From Massilioclostridium coli (GTDB lineage: Bacteria; Bacillota; Clostridia; Oscillospirales; Ruminococcaceae): a stretch of DNA of 64,000 nt. The stretch's first letter is position 1. The number at the start of each line of letters is the position of its first letter. The DNA is taken from positions 186,001 through 250,000 of the forward strand of contig NZ_FMIZ01000005.1 of assembly GCF_900095865.1 (NCBI RefSeq), read 5' to 3'. Both the position numbers and the translations under genes were made by a program. Positions 41,954-50,031 of this stretch are shown piece by piece. The notes below the pieces were generated by a model. It ran no database searches, was not told the origin of the DNA, and worked only from the letters and a program-made list of their open reading frames with translations.

Positions 41954-42925
41954 CTATACAAGGGTTAAGACTTCCTCACATAATAACTCTAAATCTTGGA
42001 TAGAATTTAACATTCCACATCGATTTCGAAACTGCGCTGCCCCATGAATCCCTTTTAAGTACCAAGCAGCGTGTTTTCTGGCCTCTTTCATGCCAATGTA
42101 TTCCCCTTTATACTCACAGATCATCCTGACATGGTTCATCATAATTTTCATTTTTTCTTCTAAAGAAGGTTCGGGGGAATAGCTGCCTGTTTCCAGGAAT
42201 TCTTTAATTTGACGGAATAGCCAGGGACGTCCATAGCTCCCCCGAGCAATCATCACTAAATCTACCCCAGTTTCCTCATACATTTGTTTTGCCAGTTCCG
42301 GGCTGGTAATATCACCATTTCCAATCACAGGAATCGAAACTGCTTGCTTCACCTGACGAATGATATCCCAATCTGCTTTTCCGGAATACATCTGCATCCT
42401 TGTCCTGCCATGGATTGTTACTGCGGATGCCCCTGCATCTTCCATCCTTTTGGCAAATTCCACTGCGTTGATTGAATTATCATCCCAGCCTTTACGAAAT
42501 TTTACTGTTACCGGCACAGTAGAGGCTTGTACTACAGCTGTTACAATTTCCGCTGCCAGTTCCGGATTTTTCATCAGGGCACTGCCACTTCCGTTTCCCG
42601 CTACTTTCGGGACAGGGCATCCCATATTAATATCAATGATTTCTGGTTGGTAATCCAATGCCTTTTCCGCAGCTTGTGCCATAAAGTCAGGATTATCTCC
42701 AAATAGCTGTACTGCCATAGGGCGCTCGATATCGGTTACCGTAAGCAGTTGGGCTGTTTTCCGGTCGCTATAGTACATCCCTTTGGAGCTGACCATCTCC
42801 CCAACCACATAGGCGGCGTTGTATTCTTTACAAATGGTACGGTAAGCACGATCTGCTACCGACGCCATAGGCGCCAAAGCTGCTGTTTGTTCAATTGAAA
42901 CATTGCCGATTTTAATTGTTTTCAT
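41954..42925 (-). CDS. dusB: tRNA-dihydrouridine synthase B
   Basis: An FMN enzyme that reduces uridine to dihydrouridine in tRNA. The start is the ATG at 42925, with GGGAG 8 bases upstream; a longer frame is not supported. ALAPMASVADRAYRTICKEY and VVGEMVSSKGMYY open the barrel. IDINMGCPVPKVAGNGSGSA carries the catalytic cysteine; VPVTVKFRKGWDD and AVTIHGRTRMQMYSGKADW bind FMN and tRNA; VIGNGDITSPELAKQM completes it. The length of 323 is normal. It diverges from polA and shares a promoter block with it. Confidence 0.93.
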   Translation of the reverse strand: MKTIKIGNVSIEQTAALAPMASVADRAYRTICKEYNAAYVVGEMVSSKGMYYSDRKTAQLLTVTDIERPMAVQLFGDNPDFMAQAAEKALDYQPEIIDINMGCPVPKVAGNGSGSALMKNPELAAEIVTAVVQASTVPVTVKFRKGWDDNSINAVEFAKRMEDAGASAVTIHGRTRMQMYSGKADWDIIRQVKQAVSIPVIGNGDITSPELAKQMYEETGVDLVMIARGSYGRPWLFRQIKEFLETGSYSPEPSLEEKMKIMMNHVRMICEYKGEYIGMKEARKHAAWYLKGIHGAAQFRNRCGMLNSIQDLELLCEEVLTLV

Positions 42926-42943
42926 GAAATAAACTCCCTTTGG

Positions 42944-42985
42944 TTGACTATTGTTTATTTTAAAGGTAAAATTATAATTAGTCAA
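42944..42985. promoter_or_regulatory. Overlapping divergent promoters for dusB and polA
   Basis: Plus strand: TTGACT (42944-42949), 17 bases, TAAAAT (42967-42972). Minus strand: TTGACT (42985-42980), 17 bases, TAAAAT (42962-42957). The two promoters occupy the same 42 bp as a near-symmetrical dyad, so polymerase cannot use both at once. Confidence 0.75.
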
Positions 42986-43033
42986 CTATGGAAAAAATAA
43001 AACCAAAGAACTGGTTACAATATAGGAGGAACT

Positions 43034-45589
43034 ATGAAACTGCTGGCAATTGACGGAAATAGTATTTTAAACCGATCCTTTTATGGGGTACGTGGGTTAT
43101 CTAATTCAAAAGGGATGCCAACCAATGCTATTTTTGGATTTTTAAATATGTTGGATAAAATGATGGCAGAAACCCAGCCGGATATGGTAGCGGTGGCATT
43201 TGACCGCAGTGAGCCTACATTTCGTCATCAGCAGTTTGACGGCTATAAGGCAAACCGCCATGGCATGCCGGAAGATTTGGCGGTACAGCTTCCAATCGCA
43301 AAACAATTAATGGACGCTTTGGGATACCATGTGTTGGAATGCCCTGGTTTTGAGGCGGATGACATCATGGGGACGTTTGCCCGCCTATGCAGGGAGCAAA
43401 AGGTGGATTGTGTGATTTCCTCTGGAGATAGGGACAATTTGCAGTTGGCAGGGGATGGGGTTATTGTCCGTCTGGCAACCAATAAGGAAGCTATTTTTTA
43501 CGATGCGGAAAAAGTAAAGGAACAATACGGGGTGACCCCAGCGGAATTAGTAGAAGTAAAAGCCTTGATGGGGGACAGTTCGGACAATATTCCAGGGGTG
43601 AAAGGGATTGGGGAAAAGACTGCCCTTAGTTTAATCTCCAAATACCATACGATTGATAGTATTTTTGAGCATATTCCAGAATTGGATGCTACCACCCGGG
43701 TAAAAAATCTTCTTGGTGGGGATACTGCCCGTCAGATGGCGGAAATGAGCCGGGAACTGGGCAAGATTGTGGATAATGCCCCCATTGATGAAGATTTGAA
43801 TGCTTATTTAGTACAGCCTCAGAACAAAGAGGAGTTATATCGGATTTTATCCGAGTTGGAGCTAAAAAAATTCATTGAAAAATATGGCCTGAGTGGGGAG
43901 CAAAGGACTGAAACACCAGCAGCAACCGAGCAGGCTATCCAATATGAAATTTTGCAAAACCTTTCTTTGGAATCGGCAAAGGAACTGCTTCAGAAGGCAG
44001 GACAAATTGATTTTTTATATGGACAGGCAAGATTGTTGATCGCGGTGAATGATAAGATTTTAGAATATACTTTTGGGGCAGAACAGGCCTTCAGCGAATT
44101 GGTGTTGCAATCCTCCTTGCCGAAACGTACCCATGATGTCAAAACCATTTATCATGTGGCTTCATCCATAGGGGAAGAATTGGAAAACATTGTTTTTTCT
44201 ACTGATTTGGCAGCCTATTTATTGGACGCCCTTGCCAAAAGCTACGACTTACCAATTCTAATGGAAAAATATTTGACCAAGGCTATTTCCGTAGAGGAAC
44301 AATATCAAGAAATAGCGGCTTTCCCATTGTTGTGCGACACCATGAAGGAATTGCTAGAGCAAAAGGGGATGGCAAAGCTACTGGCAGAAATTGAGTTGCC
44401 TTTGAGCCGAGTGCTAGCAAGCATGGAAATTGAAGGGTTCCAGGTAGATGTACAAGGGGTACGCCAGTTTGGAGAAATGCTGCAACTAGAAATTGACCAG
44501 TTAACAGCAGAGATCCACGATATGGCTGGGGAAGAATTCAACATTAATTCCCCGAAGGAATTGGGGCGCATTTTATTTGATAAATTGCAGCTGCCTACTG
44601 GAAAAAAAACCAAAACAGGATATTCCACCAATGTAGATGTTTTGGAAAAGCTGTCGGCTTACCATCCCATCGCCAATGCAGTGTTGGAATACCGTAAACT
44701 CACCAAGCTGAATTCCACCTATGTGGCTGGTTTGTTGAAGGTAACAGGAGCGGACCACCGGGTCCACTCGGTGTTCAAACAGACTGAAACCAGGACAGGC
44801 AGAATCAGTTCTACCGAACCAAACATGCAGAATATTCCAATCCGCACCGAACTGGGACGGGAAATGAGGCGTTTTTTTACAGCCAAAGAAGGCTATGTGT
44901 TGTTGGATGCGGACTACTCTCAGATTGAATTGCGCGTGCTTGCCCATATTGCCAATGACCAGAAGATGATTGAAGGATTCCTCCACAATGCGGATATCCA
45001 TACTATGACAGCGGCCCAGGTATTCCACTTGCCACCTGAAATGGTAACATCAGAAATGCGCCGCCGTGCTAAAGCAATTAACTTTGGCATTGTTTATGGG
45101 ATTGGGGCATTTTCTTTGTCTCAGGATATCCATGTTTCAGTGGCAGAAGCCAGAGAGTATATCAACAGTTATTTAAATACCTATCCAGGGGTAAAACAAT
45201 ATATGGAACAGATTGTGGAGCAATCCGCAAAAACAGGGAACGTAACTACTATGTTTGGACGTGTCCGGGAGTTGCCAGAGATTCAATCTTCTAATAAAAA
45301 TATCCGCGCTTTTGGGGAACGTGTCGCATTGAATACACCAATTCAGGGCACGGCCGCTGATATTATTAAAATTGCAATGGTACGTGTTTATGAGAGCTTA
45401 AAACAGGAAAAACTAGACGCCCGGCTGATTTTACAGGTACACGATGAGTTGTTGATTGAATCCAGTATTCAGGATGCTCCACGGGCGAAAGAAATCTTAA
45501 AACAGCAGATGGAACAGGCAGTATCCCTTTCCGTACCAATGAAAGTGGATGTAGCGGAGGGAAAAACCTGGTATGATGCGAAAGATTAA
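43034..45589 (+). CDS. polA: DNA polymerase I
   Basis: Fills gaps and removes RNA primers in replication and repair. The 851 residues begin with the 5'-3' exonuclease domain (MKLLAIDGNSILNRSFYGVR, AFDRSEPTFRHQQFDGYKAN, VISSGDRDNLQLAG, LMGDSSDNIPGVKGIGEKTA). The central domain keeps the 3'-5' exonuclease fold but not its acidic residues (LLQKAGQIDFLYGQ where DxE is expected). Proofreading is thus probably absent, as in most Gram-positives. Polymerase motif A is LLDADYSQIELRVLAHIAND, motif B RRRAKAINFGIVYGIGAFSL, motif C LQVHDELLIE. The ATG follows AGGAGG. Genes for a phosphatase, rimI and tsaD follow in tight series. Confidence 0.97.
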   Translation: MKLLAIDGNSILNRSFYGVRGLSNSKGMPTNAIFGFLNMLDKMMAETQPDMVAVAFDRSEPTFRHQQFDGYKANRHGMPEDLAVQLPIAKQLMDALGYHVLECPGFEADDIMGTFARLCREQKVDCVISSGDRDNLQLAGDGVIVRLATNKEAIFYDAEKVKEQYGVTPAELVEVKALMGDSSDNIPGVKGIGEKTALSLISKYHTIDSIFEHIPELDATTRVKNLLGGDTARQMAEMSRELGKIVDNAPIDEDLNAYLVQPQNKEELYRILSELELKKFIEKYGLSGEQRTETPAATEQAIQYEILQNLSLESAKELLQKAGQIDFLYGQARLLIAVNDKILEYTFGAEQAFSELVLQSSLPKRTHDVKTIYHVASSIGEELENIVFSTDLAAYLLDALAKSYDLPILMEKYLTKAISVEEQYQEIAAFPLLCDTMKELLEQKGMAKLLAEIELPLSRVLASMEIEGFQVDVQGVRQFGEMLQLEIDQLTAEIHDMAGEEFNINSPKELGRILFDKLQLPTGKKTKTGYSTNVDVLEKLSAYHPIANAVLEYRKLTKLNSTYVAGLLKVTGADHRVHSVFKQTETRTGRISSTEPNMQNIPIRTELGREMRRFFTAKEGYVLLDADYSQIELRVLAHIANDQKMIEGFLHNADIHTMTAAQVFHLPPEMVTSEMRRRAKAINFGIVYGIGAFSLSQDIHVSVAEAREYINSYLNTYPGVKQYMEQIVEQSAKTGNVTTMFGRVRELPEIQSSNKNIRAFGERVALNTPIQGTAADIIKIAMVRVYESLKQEKLDARLILQVHDELLIESSIQDAPRAKEILKQQMEQAVSLSVPMKVDVAEGKTWYDAKD

Positions 45590-45607
45590 ACAGAAGGAGA
45601 ACCAAGA

Positions 45608-46024
45608 ATGAAAGAATTGATTGTAGTATGTACAGGAAATACCTGCCGGAGCCCAATGGGGGCTGCTATTTTACAACGCCATATTGAGGATTTGGGAAAA
45701 CAGGAGGAATACCGTGCAGAAAGTGGAGGGCTGAGCGCCGAAAAAGGGGAACCAGCAGCACAAAATGCCATCCTTGCTATGAAGGAAATTGGAATTGATA
45801 TTTCCGAGCATCAAGCACAAAATGTCAAGGCGCAACAATTGGAGGATGCGGAAAAAATTTATGTAATGACCACAAGCCATCGGGATTTTTTAATTAATGC
45901 TTTACCAAATATAGAAGATAAAATCAAAGTAATTGGTGTTTCTGATCCATTCGGACAGGATATAGACGCTTACCGATATTGCCGCGATTATATGATTTCT
46001 TATTTTGATGGAGAACAGCTATGA
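45608..46024 (+). CDS. Low-molecular-weight protein-tyrosine phosphatase family protein (138 aa)
   Basis: The ATG follows GAAGGAG with about 9 bases spacing, 18 bases after polA. VVCTGNTCRSPMGAAILQ carries the phosphate loop C-x5-R-S with the nucleophile Cys8 and Arg14. The late segment VIGVSDPFGQDIDAYR contains the general-acid aspartate in a DP motif. The length is slightly short of the 150-155 typical for LMW-PTPs. YwlE-type members act on protein arginine or tyrosine phosphate; the target here is unknown. It overlaps rimI by four bases (ATGA), so the two are translationally coupled. The arsenate reductase ArsC of Gram-positives shares this fold, but the DP motif and lack of its extra cysteine pair favour a phosphatase. 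Confidence 0.88.
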   Translation: MKELIVVCTGNTCRSPMGAAILQRHIEDLGKQEEYRAESGGLSAEKGEPAAQNAILAMKEIGIDISEHQAQNVKAQQLEDAEKIYVMTTSHRDFLINALPNIEDKIKVIGVSDPFGQDIDAYRYCRDYMISYFDGEQL

Positions 46025-46482
46025 TTGTGCCAATGGAGCAGCGGCATGTTCAGCAGGTGCACCAGATTGAGGTGGAATGTTTTTCTGATCCATGGAGCTT
46101 AAAAGCATTTGAGGAAGAATTGAAAAATCCTCAGGCAATTACTTTGGTGGCAGAATCTTCTGATAAAGCAGTCATGGGGTTTGTCAATGTCCGCTATTTG
46201 TTTGGAGAATGTTTCATCAACAATGTAGCAGTATCTGCCCCATATCGGAACCAGGGGATAGCTAGCCAGCTATTACAAGGGCTGGAACAGGAAATTATTT
46301 CCCAGGAAGGGGAATTGATTACACTGGAAGTGCGGAAATCCAATCTTCCGGCAATTCGCTGTTACCAAAAACATGGCTATCAGCTTGTTGGGGAACGAAA
46401 AAATTTTTATGAAAATCCCCAAGAAAATGCACTGCTAATGACAAAATTTCTGACAGCACCAAAGGAACGGAGGACAATATGA
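46021..46482 (+). CDS. rimI: Ribosomal protein-alanine N-acetyltransferase (RimI-like GNAT)
   Basis: A GNAT-fold enzyme that transfers acetyl from acetyl-CoA, classically to the N-terminal alanine of ribosomal protein S18. HQIEVECFSDPWSLKAFEEE is the RimI opening motif. VAVSAPYRNQGIASQLLQGL is the acetyl-CoA-binding loop (RxxGxG/A). LEVRKSNLPAIRCYQKHGYQ and RKNFYENPQENALLM complete it. The length (153) is usual. It overlaps both neighbours by four bases; rimI beside tsaD is a common pair and supports the naming. Confidence 0.9.
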   Translation: MIVPMEQRHVQQVHQIEVECFSDPWSLKAFEEELKNPQAITLVAESSDKAVMGFVNVRYLFGECFINNVAVSAPYRNQGIASQLLQGLEQEIISQEGELITLEVRKSNLPAIRCYQKHGYQLVGERKNFYENPQENALLMTKFLTAPKERRTI

Positions 46483-47513
46483 GAATTTTAGCAATTGAAA
46501 GTTCGTGCGATGAAACAGCGGCAGCTGTTGTGGAGGATGGAAAAAAGGTAATTTCCTCTGTAGTATCCACCCAAATAGAAGAACATCGTTTGTATGGCGG
46601 GGTTGTTCCAGAAATCGCTTCTAGAAGGCATTGTGAAAACATCTGCGCAGTAGTAGAGCAGACACTGGAACAGGCGGATATGACGATTCACCAGGTAGAT
46701 GGAATTGCAGTTACCTATGCACCTGGGTTAATTGGTGCTTTGTTAGTAGGTGTAAACTACGCAAAGGGGTTGGCTTTGGCTGCAAACAAGCCGTTAATCC
46801 CAACCCATCATCTTCGCTCCCATATTGCGGCCAATTACTTAGCCCATCCCGATTTAAAGCCACCTTTTTTGTGTTTGGTGGTATCCGGTGGGCATACCCA
46901 TTTGATTGAAGTCAAAGATTATACGGATTTTCATATTATTGGTAGAACAAGGGATGATGCGGCAGGAGAAGCTTATGACAAAGCAGCCCGTTCTTTAGGA
47001 TTCCCTTATCCTGGGGGAGTCTTTATGGATAAGGCAGCGCAACAGGGAAATCCATCTACCTATCATTTGCCAAAGCCAAAAGTGGAAGGTTCTCCTTATG
47101 ATTTCAGCTTTTCCGGTTTGAAAACAGCGGTGATCAATACCATCCACAATGCTAACCAAAAAGGGGAAACCATCCAAAAAAATGATATGGCAGCGGCATT
47201 CCAGCAAACCGTTTGTGATATTTTAGCGGATAAAACGATGAAAGCTGCTAAAGAATTTGGTTATACCGATATTGTAATAGCGGGGGGCGTATCCGCAAAT
47301 TCCGGTATCCGGGCGAGATTTGAACAGGAGTGCAGGCAGAGGGGCTATCGGCTGTTTATCCCACCATTGTCCTTATGTGGGGATAACGCTGCCATGGTAG
47401 GGGCTCAGGCTTACCACGAATACCAGGCGGGGCATCTTGCGGGGATGGATTTAAACGCTATTGCTTCCTTAGCAATTGATATCTCCTATGGGGAAATGAA
47501 ATCGTCCAGGTAA
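46479..47513 (+). CDS. tsaD: tRNA N6-adenosine threonylcarbamoyltransferase TsaD
   Basis: The catalytic subunit that attaches threonylcarbamoyl to A37 of tRNA, with TsaB and TsaE encoded near 25 kb. MRILAIESSCDETAAAVVED is the family start. VDGIAVTYAPGLIGALLVGV and NKPLIPTHHLRSHIAANYL (metal-binding histidines) follow. CLVVSGGHTHLIEVKDY, RDDAAGEAYDKAARSLGFPY and the late DIVIAGGVSANSGIRARF, ending LCGDNAAMVGAQAY, are intact. The length (344) is standard. It is the last gene of the polA-phosphatase-rimI-tsaD operon. Confidence 0.97.
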   Translation: MRILAIESSCDETAAAVVEDGKKVISSVVSTQIEEHRLYGGVVPEIASRRHCENICAVVEQTLEQADMTIHQVDGIAVTYAPGLIGALLVGVNYAKGLALAANKPLIPTHHLRSHIAANYLAHPDLKPPFLCLVVSGGHTHLIEVKDYTDFHIIGRTRDDAAGEAYDKAARSLGFPYPGGVFMDKAAQQGNPSTYHLPKPKVEGSPYDFSFSGLKTAVINTIHNANQKGETIQKNDMAAAFQQTVCDILADKTMKAAKEFGYTDIVIAGGVSANSGIRARFEQECRQRGYRLFIPPLSLCGDNAAMVGAQAYHEYQAGHLAGMDLNAIASLAIDISYGEMKSSR

Positions 47514-47600
47514 ATCCAGAACTATTTTAGAAAGAAAACGATAAAAAAGTTTGATGGATTTATCTCAACGTTTTCCAGAAAATCACAACAATTGATAATT

Positions 47601-47657
47601 AAAAATATCCTTTCTGTTCAATGAAAGCTTCTGTCATTGAACAAAAAGGATATTTTT
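47601..47657 (+). terminator. Terminator of the polA-tsaD operon
   Basis: A long hairpin: AAAAATATCCTTT with AAAGGATATTTTT outside and TGTTCAATGA with TCATTGAACA inside, ending in a T-run. It starts about 90 bases after the tsaD stop. Confidence 0.8.
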
Positions 47658-48070
47658 ATTATAGCTTTACAAAGGGTAATATGTTACTTCAATTTACATA
47701 CGAATTCCTTTTTAAGTAATTTGGCTTAAAATAAAAAAACTATCGGCTGTTGAAATGAATAGTATCATTTTATTTATGTATATTAACAGCGTAATACAAT
47801 AAAGAAATAAAAGCGTGTAGCGTTATGAGAAAGTACAGATTTATGATCGTTTTCTAGCAGATCGTTTATTGTGAATAGATCAACAAATTATGTATATGCA
47901 AGTATACCACTTGAAAAGTAGAATTGCTGTTAAAGGGATAATAGTTATAGATCTTACTTATCCATACGAATCGTGTTTCCATAAGGACCAATATCTTTAA
48001 AAATCCTTTTTTGTTTATTGTGATATCTCTGTATTTAGATATAGAAAATTATCTAAAATAGACCATAAAG
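47658..48070. other. AT-rich gene-free spacer
   Basis: No frame with a ribosome binding site or recognised product is present on either strand, and no stable hairpin stands out. Confidence 0.6.
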
Positions 48071-48104
48071 AAAGAGCTGTAACGTTTGTACAGCTCTTTT
48101 TATG
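48071..48104. terminator. Terminator between converging transcripts
   Basis: AAAGAGCTGT (48071-48080) and ACAGCTCTTT (48090-48099) pair perfectly over a 9-base loop. A T-run follows on the plus strand (TTTTTATG); the minus-strand run (CTTTATGG) is weaker. It sits 12 bases beyond the stop of the zinc-ribbon gene. Confidence 0.75.
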
Positions 48105-48116
48105 TATCATATTTGA

Positions 48117-48914
48117 TTATTTAATAATATTAATTTTTCCGATTAAAGGAATTCGGAATACCTGGCCTTTGGCAGCTTTTACAATACCGATAATAATACA
48201 TACCAATACTAAGATACTAACTGCCCAACTCAAAAGTCCGATAATGGTGATGAAAATAGGAAGGATGCGGTATAGGCTATAATCCCATGTATTATAAAGA
48301 ACGCTGCTTAGAATACCAGTAATAATACCTAAAATAAGGTTAATTCCACCGCCAAAGATCAAGAGCAATAAGCCCTGGTTTGATGTTTGGCGTCCCAATT
48401 GGTTCCCTTTTTCGGCAACTAGTGGCAACCAGAATAAAATTGGAATGTAAGCCAGAGCACTTACTACATTGCTTTGTTTTGCTGGTTGGGGCTGGCCATA
48501 ACCATATGGTGGAACCTGTTGATATCCTTGCTGATAGCCCTGTTGAGGAGGAACCTGCTGTTGTCCTTGCTGGTAACCTTGTTGAGGAGGAACCTGCTGA
48601 TATCCTTGCTGGTAACCCTGTTGGGGAGGAACCTGCTGATATCCTTGCTGATAGCCTTGTTGAGGAGGAATCTGCTGGTATCCTTGCTGGTTAGGGATTG
48701 GTTGTTCTGATTGAGGAATATTTTCTTGTGGGATTTCCTGTTGTACATTTGCTTGAACTTGCTGTTGTTCAGGAATCTGTGACGGAATTTGTTCTTGATA
48801 TCCCTGTTCTTGGGAAGCCGGCTGTGGTATTTCCGCTGCTTTTACCGCAGTACCACAGATAGGACAATATAATGCAGTATCAGAAATTTCATTTTTACAG
48901 TTATTACATACCAT
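48117..48914 (-). CDS. Zinc-ribbon, Q/Y/P-rich repeat, multi-pass membrane protein (265 aa)
   Basis: The start is the ATG at 48914, with AAAGGTGG 8 bases upstream; an earlier frame start adds 11 unlikely residues. Residues 1-25 are a zinc ribbon (CNNCKNEISDTALYCPICG, two CxxC pairs). Residues about 30-150 are disordered and rich in Gln, Pro, Gly and Tyr, including tandem copies of GYQQVPPQQGYQQ. The C-terminal 110 residues hold about three membrane helices (ALAYIPILFWLPLVAEKG, then GGGINLILGIITGIL, then the last pair). This part resembles the DUF4870/Tic20-like family. Zinc ribbon plus low-complexity linker plus membrane domain is common in Clostridia, but the role is unknown. The repeats probably vary in number between strains. 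Confidence 0.8.
   Translation of the reverse strand: MVCNNCKNEISDTALYCPICGTAVKAAEIPQPASQEQGYQEQIPSQIPEQQQVQANVQQEIPQENIPQSEQPIPNQQGYQQIPPQQGYQQGYQQVPPQQGYQQGYQQVPPQQGYQQGQQQVPPQQGYQQGYQQVPPYGYGQPQPAKQSNVVSALAYIPILFWLPLVAEKGNQLGRQTSNQGLLLLIFGGGINLILGIITGILSSVLYNTWDYSLYRILPIFITIIGLLSWAVSILVLVCIIIGIVKAAKGQVFRIPLIGKINIIK
48508..48693 (-). repeat. In-frame 39-bp tandem repeats within the zinc-ribbon protein gene
   Basis: Four to five copies of a 39-bp unit encode GYQQVPPQQGYQQ with small changes (for example IPP for VPP, GQQQ for GYQQ). Period 39 keeps the frame. These are coding repeats, not a CRISPR array. Confidence 0.9.
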
Positions 48915-49134
48915 GACAATAACCACCTTTCTTATGTGATAAATCAAAAAAATGATACTAAATTAAGTATATATGATAATTTTTATTTTGTCTACAATAT
49001 TTTTGAAAAATCACTATAAAAGAAACAATAATTACACAAATAAATTGTATTGATTTATCCATTATGAAAAATTTTTTACATAAAAAAGGACTATTAAAAT
49101 AGTTTATTCTATTTTTATGGATGTAAAAATAAAA

Positions 49135-49701
49135 TTATTCCGGTTTTTCTTCCAATGCTAATTCCACTTCACCCAAGTGTTTTAATTCAAAGCCGTTTTG
49201 CTTAAATTCTTCATAATCAAAAGCTTCCAACTCATCATAAGCAAGTTTATGGAAATCATAAAAATTATGCCACCATTCATATCCGTCTCCTAAATTGTGG
49301 CTCAGAAATGCTTCTGCAATTTCAATACCCATTTGTGGAGCAACATAAAACGCACCCATTGCAAGAACGTTGCAGTTATTGCCGGTAATGCAACGCAGAG
49401 CAGCAGGGACACTTTCCACTACTGCCGCGTGGACATGAGGGCATTTGCTTGCCGCAATATGGATTCCCATTCCAGTTCCGCAGAAAAGTAAAGCCCGCTC
49501 AAATTCGCCTTCAGAGATTTTAGCGCCTACTTTTAGACCGATGCGATGGAACATTTCTGGGCTTTCTTCATCAGCGGATTGTACGCCAATATCGGTAACT
49601 GTCCATCCTTTTTTCTTTAAATGTTCTACAACCGCTTCTTTTAATGGAAAACCAGCAAAATCAGCTCCTACTAATATTTGTTTATCTTTGATTGTTTTCA
49701 T
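49135..49701 (-). CDS. RpiB/LacA/LacB-family sugar-phosphate isomerase-like protein (188 aa)
   Basis: The fold and order of motifs match RpiB. The first is LVGADFAGFPLKEAVVEHLK, where RpiB has SDHAG: the motif's histidine is replaced by phenylalanine. The catalytic cysteine is kept in LLFCGTGMGIHIAASKC. TGNNCNVLAMGAFYVAP matches the N-x-x-N-V-L phosphate site. A C-terminal extension of about 40 residues (GYEWWHNFYDFHKLAYDELE) goes beyond RpiB (145-150). A true rpiB is at 26.2 kb, so this paralogue probably acts on another sugar phosphate. Members of the wider family work on galactose 6-phosphate or tetrose phosphates. No sugar operon surrounds it, so the substrate is open. The ATG has AAAGGGA upstream. 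Confidence 0.8.
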   Translation of the reverse strand: MKTIKDKQILVGADFAGFPLKEAVVEHLKKKGWTVTDIGVQSADEESPEMFHRIGLKVGAKISEGEFERALLFCGTGMGIHIAASKCPHVHAAVVESVPAALRCITGNNCNVLAMGAFYVAPQMGIEIAEAFLSHNLGDGYEWWHNFYDFHKLAYDELEAFDYEEFKQNGFELKHLGEVELALEEKPE

Positions 49702-49970
49702 AAAAATTTCCCTTTCTTTATCTAAAATTAATATATGATTTAGTGTTTAATTGCAATATAGCATAAATAAAATACAGTGTCAATGCAATGAAAAGGTTTT
49801 CATGATTTATAACAGATTCTTTTTTTCATTTAAGGCAGTTTGACGAAATTTTGTTATTGATATATCATTAAATTATATTTTAATGGATAGCATAGTTTAT
49901 TACTTCAAAAAAGTTTTTTCTAGTTTATTTGAATAAGAGTTATATTTTGAAGTATTTTCCTACAAAGTGA
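49702..49970. other. AT-rich spacer between the isomerase gene and the ppdK terminator
   Basis: No gene is evident. The isomerase promoter must lie in the first part, but I do not see a convincing -35/-10 pair. Confidence 0.5.
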
Positions 49971-50004
49971 AAAAACAGGTTGCGAATTCGCAACCTGTTT
50001 TTTT
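49971..50004 (-). terminator. Terminator of ppdK (works in both directions)
   Basis: AAAACAGGTTGCGAA and TTCGCAACCTGTTTT form a perfect 30-base palindrome with T-runs on both sides, 28 bases beyond the ppdK stop. Confidence 0.92.
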
Positions 50005-50031
50005 ATTCTCTGTATCTTTTATCCAGAAAAA

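Noticed and set aside
45608-46024. Arsenate reductase (ArsC) identity for the phosphatase-like gene
   Set aside because: The CTGNTCRS loop fits both, but the extra ArsC cysteine pair is absent and the DP general-acid motif favours a phosphatase; no ars genes are nearby.
48508-48693. CRISPR-like repeat pattern
   Set aside because: The period is 39 bp without unique spacers, and the repeats encode in-frame GYQQVPPQQGYQQ units of a protein; no cas genes are near.
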